Below, piece after piece: positions 32,994 to 33,353 of a DNA stretch of 33,353 nt (the stretch's first letter is position 1; each line of letters begins with the position of its first letter). Both the position numbers and the translations under genes were made by a program. Source of the stretch: Deltaproteobacteria bacterium. GTDB lineage: Bacteria > Desulfobacterota > Desulfobulbia > Desulfobulbales > SURF-16. The DNA lies in NCBI GenBank assembly GCA_029939635.1, contig JAOZSN010000007.1, positions 1 through 33,353 of the forward strand, read 5' to 3'. The notes below the pieces were generated by a model. It saw nothing but the letters and a program-made list of their open reading frames with translations, made no database searches and was not told where the DNA came from.

Positions 32994-33353
32994 TTACACT
33001 GAAATCAGTTCAGTATCCTCATGACTATAGGCTGGCGTACAGCAACACAATATTTTCAGTGGCTTCATTCCTATATTCGTAACAGAATGGAATGCCTTGG
33101 CTGGAATACAAATCGTATCTCCCTTTTGGACCTCCTCAATAGCATCATCCACGCGTAGCTCACCGACTCCGTCGAGGATATGATATATCTCTTCGCTACG
33201 ATGATGACAATGGTGCTCGGTTTTTGATCCTGGTTTAATCTCAGCCTCAGCTACTGACATAGTCTCACTACCTTGAATGGCAGGATGCATTAATTCTCTT
33301 ATTACCGAGCCATCTTTAGTTGTGTATGCCTGGATCTTGTTATACTCGCTCTT
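32994..33353 (-). CDS. Cupin-domain protein, 5' end beyond window edge
   Basis: The frame stays open across 33291-33353, encoding KIQAYTTKDGSVIREL in front of the internal Met (MHPAIQG), so the gene starts outside the window and at least 119 residues are visible. Cupin motif 1 GSKTEHHCHHRSEEIYHILDG and motif 2 GDTICIPAKAFHSVTN supply the metal ligands His, His, Glu and His. The tail CCCTPAYSHEDTEL is typical of small cupins resembling mannose-6-phosphate isomerase-like proteins. The second motif has Ala where Gly is usual. Function is unknown; many relatives bind metals and act as isomerases or dioxygenases. It is convergent with the NIL ferredoxin gene. Cytoplasmic. Confidence 0.85.
   Translation of the reverse strand, partial: KSEYNKIQAYTTKDGSVIRELMHPAIQGSETMSVAEAEIKPGSKTEHHCHHRSEEIYHILDGVGELRVDDAIEEVQKGDTICIPAKAFHSVTNIGMKPLKILCCCTPAYSHEDTELISV

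Noticed and set aside
1-33353. CRISPR arrays, insertion sequences with transposase, prophage genes
   Set aside because: No regularly spaced direct repeats, transposase or integrase reading frames were seen on either strand.

Overview
The window reads as chromosomal DNA of a free-living, Gram-negative, motile anaerobe. The gene complement (complete periplasmic nitrate reductase, NIL-domain ferredoxin, AEC carrier, Cache-type sensor, short RdgC-like protein) and the protein style suggest Desulfobacterota, perhaps a Desulfobulbales-like sulfur/nitrate metabolising bacterium. That placement is inference; no rRNA or marker search was possible. No transposase, integrase, phage gene, CRISPR array or tRNA was seen.

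Layout. Positions 1-10945 are almost entirely minus strand: the 5' part of radC, gatB with a small lipoprotein and an RdgC-like pair upstream, a tandem universal stress protein, a membrane Cache sensor fused to an AlbA_2/Schlafen-like domain, a CPA2 antiporter, a MagIII/endonuclease III-like glycosylase, a small membrane protein, thiC and a receiver-only response regulator. Between radC and gatB, on the plus strand, lies a ~180-nt nested hairpin that looks like 6S RNA (ssrS) and is followed by a terminator. Positions 11191-20054 are plus strand: htpG, then a TauE/SafE permease and napF-D-A-G-H-B-C, closed by two strong hairpins. NapA (Mo-bisMGD, Tat-exported) and NapB reduce nitrate in the periplasm. 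NapC and NapGH give two routes from the quinol pool, and NapF and NapD help maturation.

Positions 20326-22766 hold a receiver-less HD-GYP phosphodiesterase and a flagellar hook protein. Positions 22874-28685 (minus) hold an AEC carrier and the phosphate transporter genes in the order pstC-pstA-pstS-pstB. Divergent to them lie phoR-phoU-phoB, so phosphate sensing, signalling and uptake sit together. The window ends with a NIL-domain 2x[4Fe-4S] ferredoxin and a cupin whose start lies beyond the right edge.

The most unusual layer is intergenic. Several self-complementary elements recur. Two copies of one ~110-155 bp family lie in opposite orientation, upstream of flgE and between pstS and pstB. 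Another element provides the ribosome-binding region of tauE. pstS is bracketed by such elements on both sides. Together with the 6S-like RNA and the Cache-AlbA_2 protein these are the points most worth checking.
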